A stretch of DNA of 36,229 nucleotides from positions 1 through 36,229 of the forward strand of contig JAUIED010000034.1 in the NCBI GenBank assembly GCA_030428905.1. Direction: 5' to 3'. Shown here in pieces: positions 1-6,972 of this stretch (the first letter of the stretch is position 1; each line of letters opens with the position of its first letter). The DNA comes from Gammaproteobacteria bacterium. Its GTDB lineage: Bacteria; Pseudomonadota; Gammaproteobacteria; Pseudomonadales; Azotimanducaceae. Both the position numbers and the translations under genes were made by a program. Below the pieces are notes generated by a model, which saw only the letters and a program-made list of their open reading frames with translations, was not told the origin of the DNA and ran no database searches.

Positions 1-25
1 AGGTGAACAATGGCGCGGGAACGCA

Positions 26-295
26 CTATCGCAGAAGCGTCCAAAGGCCAATGGCTACGAAGCCGAGCCCGGCGATGATCTGCAGCGTGCGTTCCCCAAT
101 CCAGTTGGACACCGCACCCCCCACCAGCACGCCGAGCCCCGAGGCGGCGATGAGGGCCAGGGAGGCGCCGATGAACACGAGCCAGCGGTTGGTGTCCTTG
201 TCGGCGGCCAGGAGCATGGTGGCAAGCTGAGTCTTGTCGCCGAGTTCCGCCACGAAGATGGTGCCGAAGACCATCAGCAGTACCTTCCAGTCCAT
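26..295 (-). CDS. TMEM165/GDT1 (UPF0016) family membrane protein, single-repeat form
   Basis: An 89-residue, almost wholly hydrophobic protein with three membrane segments (about residues 3-20, 38-60 and 68-88). The first segment carries ELGDKTQ, the E-x-G-D-K-T signature of the GDT1/UPF0016 family, whose members move Mn2+, Ca2+ or H+ across membranes. Most members hold two copies of this unit in about 190 residues. Only one is present here, so the protein probably works as a dimer; that is inference. The ATG at 295 has a good ribosome binding site (GAGGAAA). It lies 15 bases after the protease gene on the same strand, so the two are probably co-transcribed. The substrate cannot be told from sequence. 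Confidence 0.85.
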   Translation of the reverse strand: MDWKVLLMVFGTIFVAELGDKTQLATMLLAADKDTNRWLVFIGASLALIAASGLGVLVGGAVSNWIGERTLQIIAGLGFVAIGLWTLLR

Positions 296-310
296 CGATT
301 CGTTTCCTCG

Positions 311-3142
311 TCAGTTTGCCGGTTCGGTTGTCGCGCCGGGCTGGCCCGACGGTGCGGCGCCGAGCAGGTCCTGCGCTGACCATCGTCTCCAGGTGCCGTC
401 GTCGTCTCGCCGCATCTCATAGAGCGGCCAGTAGAGGTGGTCGCTGATCAGCGTCACCAGCTTCGGCTCGCCGATGGTGTTGACGGTCTTCAGCGTCAGA
501 GGCTCCCCGTGGCCGGTGGCCAGCAGCGTAAGCATCAGATCGTCCAGTGTGGTGATGGGCTCGCCGTTCACCTGCACAATGCGGGTTGCCGCATCGAGTC
601 CGAAGCGGCTTGCGGGTGAACCGAATCGGTAGGAGCCCACATACACGCCGGTGGTGGGTTGGTTGAGCTGCATGGCCAGCGCTCGGCGCGGCGCGTGCAT
701 GACGACGCCGCCCCAGATCAGCAACCGATCAAGGCCTGTGCCCGACAGCGCGACGGTAGGTACATCCAGATCCAGCAGACGGCCTTCACGCAATACGGTA
801 AGCGGGGCGATTGGCCGCTGGGAGGCGCGTTCGATATCCAGCGCCGATCGAGGAGGTGATCCACCGGCGGAAACGACGATGTCACCCACTTTGAGCAGAG
901 ACGCCGCCGGCGCTCCGGAACCGATGCGGGCTACGCTGAACAGCTGCTCTATGCTCTGCTTGCGCCAGATTGCTTCCGCATCGTCCGGCGTGCCGGTGCG
1001 GCGGGCGTCGGCCAGTGAGATGGCTCGCCAGTCGACCTCCAATGAGCGCCACGGTGCGCCGGAACGAAGATGCGCCAGCGTGTCCGAAACGAGCTCGGCA
1101 TCGATACCGAGTCTTGTATAGGTGGTTTTGTTACCTGACTGTCTGGCGTAGTTTAACCAGAATGCGCCGACCCGTTGGTCGGCGCGCAGCAGCACGCCTT
1201 CGTAGTGGTCCGGGGCATTGGCCAGGCGCGCGCCGCGCACGGTGGCGCTGGCAAACTTCGGCGGGCTGGTGCTGGGGAACAGGCGGTGCCGCACCGTGGA
1301 TACGGTAGTTTCCTGAGTGGCCAGGGCGTGCTCACTGTCGAGGCCTGCCAGCGTCACCGCTTCACCCACCTCGATTCTGCGGCCGCTGAGATCCGCCTGC
1401 CGCAACGGCAGGTCAGACACTTTCTGTGGGTTGTAGCCGATGATGGCGATGTTGTGCGTTGGGTGGAGGTACACCAGGTGGCCATCCACCTCACGATTGC
1501 CGCCGAATGTGATGGTCACTTCACCAGCAGCCACGGGTACCGTCGTGCGATCCACGAGCACCCAGCCGCGATCCAGGTCGACGATCACGCCTGTGCCAGA
1601 CTGTTGCGATGCGCTCAGGCCCGACACCCAGTAGGGCATCTCGAACCGTACGTTCGTGAACATGTTGCGCAGCGGGTTGCCTTGCGATGGCTCAGCCGGC
1701 TGAATGTCATGCGAGTCTGTGGTGCTTGCGATGTCGATGTCGCGGCAGGTCCAGGTGCCGTCTGCATCGCTGCGCTTGCAACGTCGAGCGGGGTACCAGC
1801 GCCCGTCGATGCGGATGTTGGTGAACCGTTCGGAGCGCGGCTGCGCACGCGGATGGAAGCGCCCGCTCGTCCAGCTGCCTGCGGCGGTTGCGCGGAGCAC
1901 CGCTTCGAGGTCGTCCAGGCTCTTCATGGTCTGCCCGTTCATGCTGGTGAGTACGTCGCCCAACCCGAGGCTTGCGTTTTTCAGTCCGAACCCCGGGTCG
2001 GTGATGTACAGCGCCGCAAGGTCGCGGTGGTAGTGGCGGGCTTGCTGGTAGGAGAGCTGGTGCACTACGGCGCCGTCGAACTCGATGTACTCATCCGGTG
2101 TGAGCGTATGCAGGTCGCTGACGGGCATCGCGAAGTTCAACGTCTCACCGCGGCGGGCTACCTGCAGGTCGATGGTTGTTCCGACCCGCTCATCGAGGGC
2201 CTGCGACAAGCCGTTGAAGTCGGTGATCTCCGTGCCGTCGATTGTGAGTAACACATCACCCACCTCAAGACGTTCCGCTGCGGCGCTGCCGGGCAGCAGC
2301 GCATCTACGGCCAGCAGGCCTTTGATCTCGGGGTATCGGCTTCTGTAACGGTCTTCCAGGGTTGCCGCGAGGCCGCCGCGTTTGAGTTCCGCGTAGGTTC
2401 GCCGCTCGAATGTCGCCAGCAGTGATCCTCGCGGCACGACCTCGCCGCGTTGCAGAAGTCCAAGGGCCCGCAAGGCGCGGTCCAGCGGCAGGAAGAAGCT
2501 CGCTGCACTCGCGCGGTTGGCGCCGGCGGCAAGGGCGATGACGCGGCCCTTGCGGTTCACTACCGGCGAGCCGGAGGAGCCGCCGGACATGCCGGAGGCG
2601 GCCTGAAAATAAAACGTGTTGAAGTCGTTGTAGCGCCCCCAGCCATAGTTCGGCGCGGTTCGGTCCGTGCGCGCCAGCGTGCCCTGCAGCACCGCAAGCT
2701 GCTCTCCGTCGTCGTTGCCGATCACCCAGATGGAGGTGCCGGGCAGGGCTTCCTCCGGAGCGAGTTTCAGGGGTTTGGGGCTGCTGTGCCGCAGAGCAGC
2801 TGGGTCGTAGCGAAAGAAGCCGAAGTCGTGCACCGGGTCGCGGTAGAGGGGTTGTAGTGGTACTTCCTCGCCGTTGTTGAACAGCCCACGGGCGATCACC
2901 GGGCCCGGGTTCACCACGTGGCGGTTGGTGAGAATGATGCCGCGCTCGGCGTCGACGACGAAACCGGTGGCTTCGGTGGACTGGTTGTACTGGCCATCGA
3001 AGGCGCGGGTCTGGTCCACGCGGATGGTAAGCACGCCGGTGGCGATGTCGTTGAACACGCGTAGCCAGGCGCGGTCGGACGCAATGGCCGAGCAGGGTGC
3101 GGACAGGAGGAGGGCCGTGATCAGAGTGCGAACGCCGTGCAT
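311..3142 (-). CDS. Nma111/Deg7-like HtrA protein: active protease domain, degenerate protease domain, several PDZ domains
   Basis: A 943-residue predicted periplasmic serine protease. Residues 1-22 form a signal peptide ending AIA. The first trypsin-like domain has the full triad: H75 (TNRHVV), D106 (PVHDFGF) and S190 (GGSSGSP). PDZ-like segments follow at about 275-350 and beyond. A second protease-like domain at about 500-700 has lost the triad: the His site reads VLVDRTTVP and the Asp site HPTHNIAI. Further PDZ-like segments and a short tail (LYWPLYEMRRDDDGTW) end the protein. The order and many local motifs (YRDPVHDFGF, NDFNT, FFLPLDR, LSYQ-AR-Y, HPTHN-AI) match, from memory, eukaryotic Nma111/Ynm3 and plant Deg7 rather than bacterial DegP/DegS. 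An upstream ATG at 3235 is possible but would add 31 polar residues before the signal peptide, so 3142 was chosen. Substrates are unknown; a role in protein quality control is inferred. Confidence 0.88.
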   Translation of the reverse strand: MHGVRTLITALLLSAPCSAIASDRAWLRVFNDIATGVLTIRVDQTRAFDGQYNQSTEATGFVVDAERGIILTNRHVVNPGPVIARGLFNNGEEVPLQPLYRDPVHDFGFFRYDPAALRHSSPKPLKLAPEEALPGTSIWVIGNDDGEQLAVLQGTLARTDRTAPNYGWGRYNDFNTFYFQAASGMSGGSSGSPVVNRKGRVIALAAGANRASAASFFLPLDRALRALGLLQRGEVVPRGSLLATFERRTYAELKRGGLAATLEDRYRSRYPEIKGLLAVDALLPGSAAAERLEVGDVLLTIDGTEITDFNGLSQALDERVGTTIDLQVARRGETLNFAMPVSDLHTLTPDEYIEFDGAVVHQLSYQQARHYHRDLAALYITDPGFGLKNASLGLGDVLTSMNGQTMKSLDDLEAVLRATAAGSWTSGRFHPRAQPRSERFTNIRIDGRWYPARRCKRSDADGTWTCRDIDIASTTDSHDIQPAEPSQGNPLRNMFTNVRFEMPYWVSGLSASQQSGTGVIVDLDRGWVLVDRTTVPVAAGEVTITFGGNREVDGHLVYLHPTHNIAIIGYNPQKVSDLPLRQADLSGRRIEVGEAVTLAGLDSEHALATQETTVSTVRHRLFPSTSPPKFASATVRGARLANAPDHYEGVLLRADQRVGAFWLNYARQSGNKTTYTRLGIDAELVSDTLAHLRSGAPWRSLEVDWRAISLADARRTGTPDDAEAIWRKQSIEQLFSVARIGSGAPAASLLKVGDIVVSAGGSPPRSALDIERASQRPIAPLTVLREGRLLDLDVPTVALSGTGLDRLLIWGGVVMHAPRRALAMQLNQPTTGVYVGSYRFGSPASRFGLDAATRIVQVNGEPITTLDDLMLTLLATGHGEPLTLKTVNTIGEPKLVTLISDHLYWPLYEMRRDDDGTWRRWSAQDLLGAAPSGQPGATTEPAN

Positions 3143-3213
3143 CGGCTCAGTGTGCCCAGCAGCGCTGATGTGCGCAACGCAGAGATGTCGCACAAGCTGG
3201 CGGGCGGTTGGCC

Positions 3214-3243
3214 TGTGACCGCGCCTGCCCGGCACGATACACT
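3214..3243 (+). promoter_or_regulatory. candidate sdhE promoter close to the start codon
   Basis: GTGACC (3215-3220) and TACACT (3238-3243) are separated by 17 bases and each match the sigma-70 consensus at four of six positions. They lie in the gap between the divergent protease and sdhE genes. If used, transcription would begin at or next to the sdhE ATG at 3250, which has no recognisable ribosome binding site. The match is weak. Confidence 0.25.
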
Positions 3244-3249
3244 GTGCGC

Positions 3250-3540
3250 ATGAGCGATCACCTGCAATCTCCGGGAGCTACCCGAAATCTGCCGCCGGAA
3301 CAGCACCGGCTGTACTGGCACAGCCGGCGAGGCATGTTGGAACTCGAGTTCGTGCTCGTGCCGTTCGTGCGCGAGCGTCTGGTCGAGCTCGCCCAACCGC
3401 TCCATGCCGCCTACGCCGAACTCCTCGAGCACGAAGACTGGGAGATATTCGACTGGATCCAGGGGCGTGAACCGGCGCCTACCCCGGCTCTGGCAGAAGT
3501 TATCGCTGAGATCATCGCTTACAACGATCGCCCGCGCTGA
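3250..3540 (+). CDS. sdhE: succinate dehydrogenase flavinylation factor SdhE
   Basis: A 96-residue cytosolic protein of the SdhE/YgfY/Sdh5 family, which promotes covalent attachment of FAD to the flavoprotein subunit of succinate dehydrogenase (and fumarate reductase). It has the diagnostic RGxxE motif (R27-G28-M29-L30-E31, in SRRGMLELE) and the C-terminal HEDWEIFDWIQG segment seen in family members. The ATG at 3250 gives the normal family length; an upstream in-frame ATG at 3208 would add 14 residues with no counterpart. The stop overlaps the ATG of the next gene by one base (TGATG), so the two are translationally coupled, as ygfY and ygfX are in enterobacteria. Confidence 0.93.
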   Translation: MSDHLQSPGATRNLPPEQHRLYWHSRRGMLELEFVLVPFVRERLVELAQPLHAAYAELLEHEDWEIFDWIQGREPAPTPALAEVIAEIIAYNDRPR

Positions 3541-3866
3541 TGCAGTTCCGGTTGCGTCGCGGCCGCTGGCGGTGCGCGGCGTACCTGGCGCTCGGCTGCA
3601 TGGCCACCGGTGGAGGGTTCTTCTGGGCGGGTGCGGCTGGCGCTGTGCTGGCAACGCTCTGGATCGTGGCCATCTGGCCGCGCTGGCAGGCGCGCAGAGT
3701 CGCTTGGAACCTGGCTGAAGTGCAGGCGGTCTGGCTATGGGCCAATACGCTGGCGGTGCGTTTCTACGGCGGGCGCGTCGCCTGGGTGTTTGCCGATGAG
3801 CTGCCTGCAGCGGAGTTCGCCCGAATACGCCGGGAGCTGAAAACGCAGATCGAGGGGCTCTTGTAG
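3540..3866 (+). CDS. YgfX-like inner membrane protein
   Basis: A 108-residue protein with a basic N-terminus, a hydrophobic hairpin of two membrane segments (about residues 13-46) and a soluble C-terminal part rich in Trp and Arg. It fits the YgfX (CptA) type of small membrane protein that sits directly after sdhE in many gammaproteobacteria; the family is usually nearer 130 residues. The assignment rests mainly on the membrane pattern and the one-base overlap with sdhE, because sequence conservation in this family is low. It ends 18 bases from the convergent nadB gene. YgfX has been linked to toxin-antitoxin and cell-shape effects in E. coli, but nothing here tests that. Confidence 0.65.
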   Translation: MQFRLRRGRWRCAAYLALGCMATGGGFFWAGAAGAVLATLWIVAIWPRWQARRVAWNLAEVQAVWLWANTLAVRFYGGRVAWVFADELPAAEFARIRRELKTQIEGLL

Positions 3867-3884
3867 GCTGTTCGGCGCGAGCCG

Positions 3885-5501
3885 CTAGCCGGCCGGGCGC
3901 AGCACGGTCAGGTGTTCCATGGAGCCCGGAAACAGGATGGTGTCGTCGGACTGCGACAGCAGGTCGGGGTAGTCCAGATTGTAGTGCAGCCCGCGGCTTT
4001 CCCGCCTCGCCATGGCGCTGCGCACGATCAGTTCTGCCACCGTGATGAGGTTGCGCAGCTCGATGAGGTCGTGGCTTATTCGGTAGTGGCTGTAGTACTC
4101 GTGGATCTCGGCCTTCAGCATGTCGATGCGCCGCTGCGCCCGCTGCAGACGTTTGTTGGTGCGCACGATGCCGACGTAGTCCCACATGAAGCGTCGCAGC
4201 TCGTCCCAGTTGTGGGCGATCACTACGTCCTCATCGGAATCTACCACCTGGCTTTCATCCCAGTGCGGGATGCGCACATGGTCGCTTGGTTCATCGAGCA
4301 GCGTCTGGATCTGATCGGCGCAGGAACGCGCAAACACCAGGCATTCCAGCAGGGAGTTGCTGGCCAGGCGGTTGGCACCGTGCAGACCGGTGCAGCTTAC
4401 CTCGCCGATGGCGAACAATCCGGGCACGTCGGTGGCGCCGTTGCGGTCTACCAGCACGCCGCCGCAGGTGTAGTGCGCCGCAGGTACCACCGGAATGGGT
4501 TCGCGGGTGATGTCGATGCCGAAGTCCTCGCAGCGGCCGGCGATGGTGGGGAAGTGGGCGCGAATGAATTCCGGCGGCCGATGGGAGATGTCGAGGTATA
4601 CGCAATCGTCGCCGGTGCGCTTCATCTCGTGGTCGATGGCACGGGCGACGATGTCACGGGGCGCCAGCTCGCCAAGCTCATGGAACCGGTCCATGAAGCG
4701 TTTGCCGTTTTTCAGCTTGAGCACGCCGCCTTCACCACGCACGGCCTCGGAGATCAGAAACGACTTTGCGTGCGGGTGGAACAGGCAGGTCGGGTGAAAC
4801 TGATTGAACTCCATGTTGGCCACCCGGCAGCCGGCCCGCCAGGCCATGGCGATACCATCGCCGGTAGAGCTGTCCGGGTTGGAGGTGTAGAGATAGACCT
4901 TGCTGGCGCCGCCGGTGGCGAGGATGACGAAGCGTGCCTGGAACACTTCCACGTGGCCGGTGGACTGGTTGAGCACGTAGGCGCCGGCACAGCGGCTCGA
5001 GTATCGCCCGAGACGAGAGCGGTTGATCAGATCGATGGCGATGCGGTCATTGAAGAGCTCGATGTTTTCGTGATCGAGCACGCGCTGGTTGAGGGTCTCG
5101 GTGATGGCGCGGCCCGTAGCATCTGCCACGTGCAGCACCCGACGGAAAGAGTGGCCGCCTTCGCGGGTGAGATGGTAGGCGTTGTCTTCGATGTCGAACG
5201 CCACCCCCATCTCGATCAGGGCGCGGATGGCCTCCGGTGCGTTGCGCACGGTGAAGTCGACGATGTCCGGGTCGCACAGCCCGGCGCCAGCTGTCAGCGT
5301 ATCCTGCGCGTGGGATTGGGTGCTGTCCTCGGCCGACATGACCGCTGCCACGCCGCCTTGCGCCCAGTGCGAGGAGCCGGAAGAGATATCCCCCTTGGCC
5401 AACACCGTAACCCGGGCGTGCGGCGCTAGGTGCAGTGCTGCGGACAATCCCGCCGCGCCGCCGCCGATGATGAGGATGTCTGTTGCGAATCGCTGTGTCA
5501 T
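3885..5501 (-). CDS. nadB: L-aspartate oxidase NadB
   Basis: A 538-residue flavoprotein, the usual length, that oxidises L-aspartate to iminoaspartate, the first step of de novo NAD synthesis. The N-terminus has the dinucleotide-binding [11 protein letters not shown]. It is followed by the family motifs [11 protein letters not shown] and GGHS, the substrate-loop region EFNQFHPT, and the capping region [10 protein letters not shown] with GLFAIGEV and [13 protein letters not shown]. The C-terminal helical domain is complete. It is divergent from rpoE, an arrangement also found in E. coli and Pseudomonas. No nadA or nadC is in the window, so the quinolinate pathway must be completed elsewhere. 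Confidence 0.97.
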   Translation of the reverse strand: MTQRFATDILIIGGGAAGLSAALHLAPHARVTVLAKGDISSGSSHWAQGGVAAVMSAEDSTQSHAQDTLTAGAGLCDPDIVDFTVRNAPEAIRALIEMGVAFDIEDNAYHLTREGGHSFRRVLHVADATGRAITETLNQRVLDHENIELFNDRIAIDLINRSRLGRYSSRCAGAYVLNQSTGHVEVFQARFVILATGGASKVYLYTSNPDSSTGDGIAMAWRAGCRVANMEFNQFHPTCLFHPHAKSFLISEAVRGEGGVLKLKNGKRFMDRFHELGELAPRDIVARAIDHEMKRTGDDCVYLDISHRPPEFIRAHFPTIAGRCEDFGIDITREPIPVVPAAHYTCGGVLVDRNGATDVPGLFAIGEVSCTGLHGANRLASNSLLECLVFARSCADQIQTLLDEPSDHVRIPHWDESQVVDSDEDVVIAHNWDELRRFMWDYVGIVRTNKRLQRAQRRIDMLKAEIHEYYSHYRISHDLIELRNLITVAELIVRSAMARRESRGLHYNLDYPDLLSQSDDTILFPGSMEHLTVLRPAG

Positions 5502-5510
5502 TTACCGTTC

Positions 5511-5541
5511 TTGCCGCGCTTGTTTCGCCGGGTAGTATAAA
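5511..5541 (+). promoter_or_regulatory. candidate promoter region between nadB and rpoE
   Basis: The 85-base gap between divergent nadB and rpoE holds the only AT-rich stretch nearby. On the plus strand TATAAA (5536-5541) could be the rpoE -10 box, with TTGCCG (5511-5516) as a poorly spaced -35 (19 bases). On the minus strand the same stretch reads TATACT (5539-5534), a plausible nadB -10. I see no clear sigma-E box (GGAACTT) directly upstream of rpoE, although such a box is usual for this operon in other species. Confidence 0.3.
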
Positions 5542-5586
5542 TAGAGGTAACCCTGCAGAATATCGCCGCTCAGCACAAGGCGGGTC

Positions 5587-6177
5587 GTGGCACAGGATAC
5601 CGACAAGGAACTGGTACGCCGGGTGAAGAAAGGCGATCGAGCGGCATTCGATCTCCTGTTCAGCCGTTATCAGCAGAAGATTCAGCATCTGGTGGCGCGC
5701 TATGTGCGCGACTCAGACGAGGTGCTGGACGTTACACAAGAGGCCTTCATCAAGGCCTTTCGTGCGCTGCCGAAGTTTCGTGGGGAAAGCCAGTTCTACA
5801 CCTGGCTCTACCGCATAGCGGTGAACACGGCGAAAAACCACCTCGTGGCGCGCAGCCGGCGTCCCCCCGGGGTGGATGTGGACATCGCCGACGGCGAGTA
5901 TATGGACGGCGGTGAGTATCTGCAGGATAGCGACGATCCACAGTCCACGCTGGCACGGGACCAGCTGCGTGAGGCGATAGACGATGCCATCGCCGCGTTA
6001 CCGGAGGACCTGAAAACCGCTGTAACCCTGCGCGAGTTCGAAGGTTTGAGCTATGAGGAGATCGCCGTCGTGATGGAGTGTCCGGTGGGGACCGTGCGCT
6101 CGCGCATATTTCGGGCCAGGGAGGCGATCGACGATCGCATCAAGCCAATGTTGTCCGGGCGCGCAGTCAGGCGTTAG
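5587..6177 (+). CDS. rpoE: RNA polymerase sigma factor RpoE (sigma-E/AlgU)
   Basis: A 196-residue ECF sigma factor controlling the extracytoplasmic stress response. Region 2 contains EVLDVTQEAFIKAFRAL and FYTWLYRIAVNTAKN, nearly identical to E. coli RpoE. Region 4 contains LPEDLKTAVTLREFEGLSYEEIA and the DNA-binding CPVGTVRSRIFRAREAID. A GTG start at 5587 is preceded by AAGG and gives the expected N-terminus. It heads the rseA-rseB-rseC-degP set. The final residues (SGRAVRR) and the TAG stop lie at the edge of a palindromic element (6175-6321), which may have altered the tail. It is normally held by RseA until outer-membrane stress triggers RseA proteolysis. Confidence 0.97.
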   Translation: MAQDTDKELVRRVKKGDRAAFDLLFSRYQQKIQHLVARYVRDSDEVLDVTQEAFIKAFRALPKFRGESQFYTWLYRIAVNTAKNHLVARSRRPPGVDVDIADGEYMDGGEYLQDSDDPQSTLARDQLREAIDDAIAALPEDLKTAVTLREFEGLSYEEIAVVMECPVGTVRSRIFRAREAIDDRIKPMLSGRAVRR

Positions 6178-6321
6178 CAGGCTGCTGAAAAAGCAGCCTG
6201 GTATCCCGGCCAGGGACGGACGGGCCGCGAATCAAGCACGTAAGTGCTTGATTCGGCGTGAGCGGGCGACAGCCCGCGGTCGCTGAAGAAGTACAGGAAG
6301 TACTTATTCAGCACCCTGTTA
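6175..6321 (+). repeat. composite palindromic element (MITE-like) between rpoE and rseA
   Basis: A 147-base element bounded by imperfect 15-base inverted ends (6175-6189 and 6307-6321, 13 of 15 matching) and made almost entirely of hairpins: CAGGCTGCT/AGCAGCCTG (6178-6186/6192-6200, 9 bp, perfect), AATCAAGCAC/GTGCTTGATT (6230-6239/6244-6253, 10 bp, perfect), GCGGGC/GCCCGC (6262-6267/6272-6277), and a 13-base arm pair at 6282-6294/6300-6312 with one mismatch. It codes for nothing I can recognise. The layout is that of a non-autonomous miniature inverted-repeat or REP-like element. Its left end includes the rpoE stop codon. No second copy was seen in the window, so mobility is inferred from structure only. 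Confidence 0.8.
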
Positions 6322-6327
6322 GGTTAC

Positions 6328-6355
6328 GGAACTTCGGGGACATTTTGCGGACAAA
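6328..6355 (+). promoter_or_regulatory. candidate sigma-E-dependent promoter for rseA-rseB-rseC
   Basis: GGAACTT (6328-6334) is a perfect match to the sigma-E -35 element. After 15 bases comes GACAAA (6350-6355), one change from the GTCAAA form of the -10 element. The predicted transcript would begin about 60 bases before the rseA start, giving RpoE direct control of its own anti-sigma gene downstream of the palindromic element. The match could be chance or part of a mobile-element flank. Confidence 0.4.
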
Positions 6356-6394
6356 GAAGGCGGGATGATGTGGCAGAACCCATATTGGGACGGT

Positions 6395-6437
6395 GTTTGA
6401 AGCATGTCTGAAAAGTTGGAAGCATGTCTGAAAAGTT
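6395..6437 (+). repeat. 20-base tandem duplication of the rseA start region
   Basis: A 20-base unit (6395-6414) is repeated at 6415-6434 with one mismatch, followed by three bases of a third copy. Each copy contains GAAGCATGTCTGAAAA, that is, the upstream sequence, ATG and first codons of rseA. The period is not a multiple of three, so the first ATG is out of frame with rseA. Confidence 0.95.
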
Positions 6438-6439
6438 AA
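6404..6439 (+). other. possible 11-codon upstream reading frame overlapping the rseA start
   Basis: The first ATG of the duplication (6404) opens a frame reading MSEKLEACLKS and stops at TAA (6437-6439), 13 bases past the true rseA ATG at 6424. Its initiation context is the same as that of rseA because of the duplication. It could compete with or couple to rseA translation. Translation is not shown, only possible. Confidence 0.4.
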
Positions 6440-6972
6440 AAGAAGCGCTGTCCGCCGCGGTGGACGGCGAAGCGGATGAGTTCGAGCTGCGTCGGGTGAT
6501 CGACGAGGCCGCGAAAGACGCCGGTTTGCGTGATACATGGGAGCGCTACCATCTGGTGAGCGCGGTGCTGGCTGATCGTGCCTCAGATGCATCCATCGCC
6601 TCGCGGCAGGCCCTGAAATCGCGCATCTGGGAATCGCTCGACTACGAGGGCGCGAATGCGGAAGAGGCGGTTGCCGAGGCGCCAGCCGGCGCGCCAAAGG
6701 CGGGTATGCCTTTGTGGATGGGCCGCGCGGTGGGATTTGCGGTGGCAGCCGGTGTGGCCGTGGCCATCATGTTCGGTTCCGGCGTGCTCGACGAGACACC
6801 CACGGGTCAGGTGGCGACTCTTGACGTTCAGGAAGTGCCCCCGAGCGACGCTGACATGACCCGCAGCGATGCCTACATGATGCACCACGTTCAGCATACG
6901 GCGCTCAACTCCAGTGGTGTGCTGTCGTTTGTGAAAGTGGTGACCTACGACCGGGGTGAAAGCCAACGGTGA
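6424..6972 (+). CDS. rseA: sigma-E anti-sigma factor RseA (MucA)
   Basis: A 182-residue single-pass inner membrane protein. The cytoplasmic N-terminal domain (about residues 1-75; LSAAVDGEADEFELRRVID, then DTWERYHLVSAVLA) matches the RseA/MucA sigma-binding fold. One membrane segment spans about residues 100-121, and a periplasmic tail follows that would bind RseB and be cut by DegS on stress. The second ATG of the duplicated start (6424) is the one that opens this frame. The gene ends with a GTGA overlap into rseB. The gap from rpoE is 246 bases, much larger than usual for this pair. Confidence 0.93.
   Translation: MSEKLKEALSAAVDGEADEFELRRVIDEAAKDAGLRDTWERYHLVSAVLADRASDASIASRQALKSRIWESLDYEGANAEEAVAEAPAGAPKAGMPLWMGRAVGFAVAAGVAVAIMFGSGVLDETPTGQVATLDVQEVPPSDADMTRSDAYMMHHVQHTALNSSGVLSFVKVVTYDRGESQR

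Noticed and set aside
1175-2251. A 358-codon open frame opposite the Nma111-like gene
   Set aside because: Shadow of a clear coding frame; no start context or motif.
3121-4185. A 354-codon minus-strand frame covering sdhE, ygfX and the end of nadB
   Set aside because: Arg/Pro/Ala-rich translation typical of noncoding frames in GC-rich DNA; it conflicts with three real genes.
3912-5429. A 505-codon open frame opposite nadB
   Set aside because: It is the complement of a well-supported nadB in GC-rich DNA; the translation shows no family motifs and is a codon-phase shadow.
6175-6321. Reading the hairpins after rpoE as an ordinary Rho-independent terminator
   Set aside because: There are four hairpins with inverted outer ends and no U-tract; a composite repeat explains the structure better, although it may still reduce read-through.
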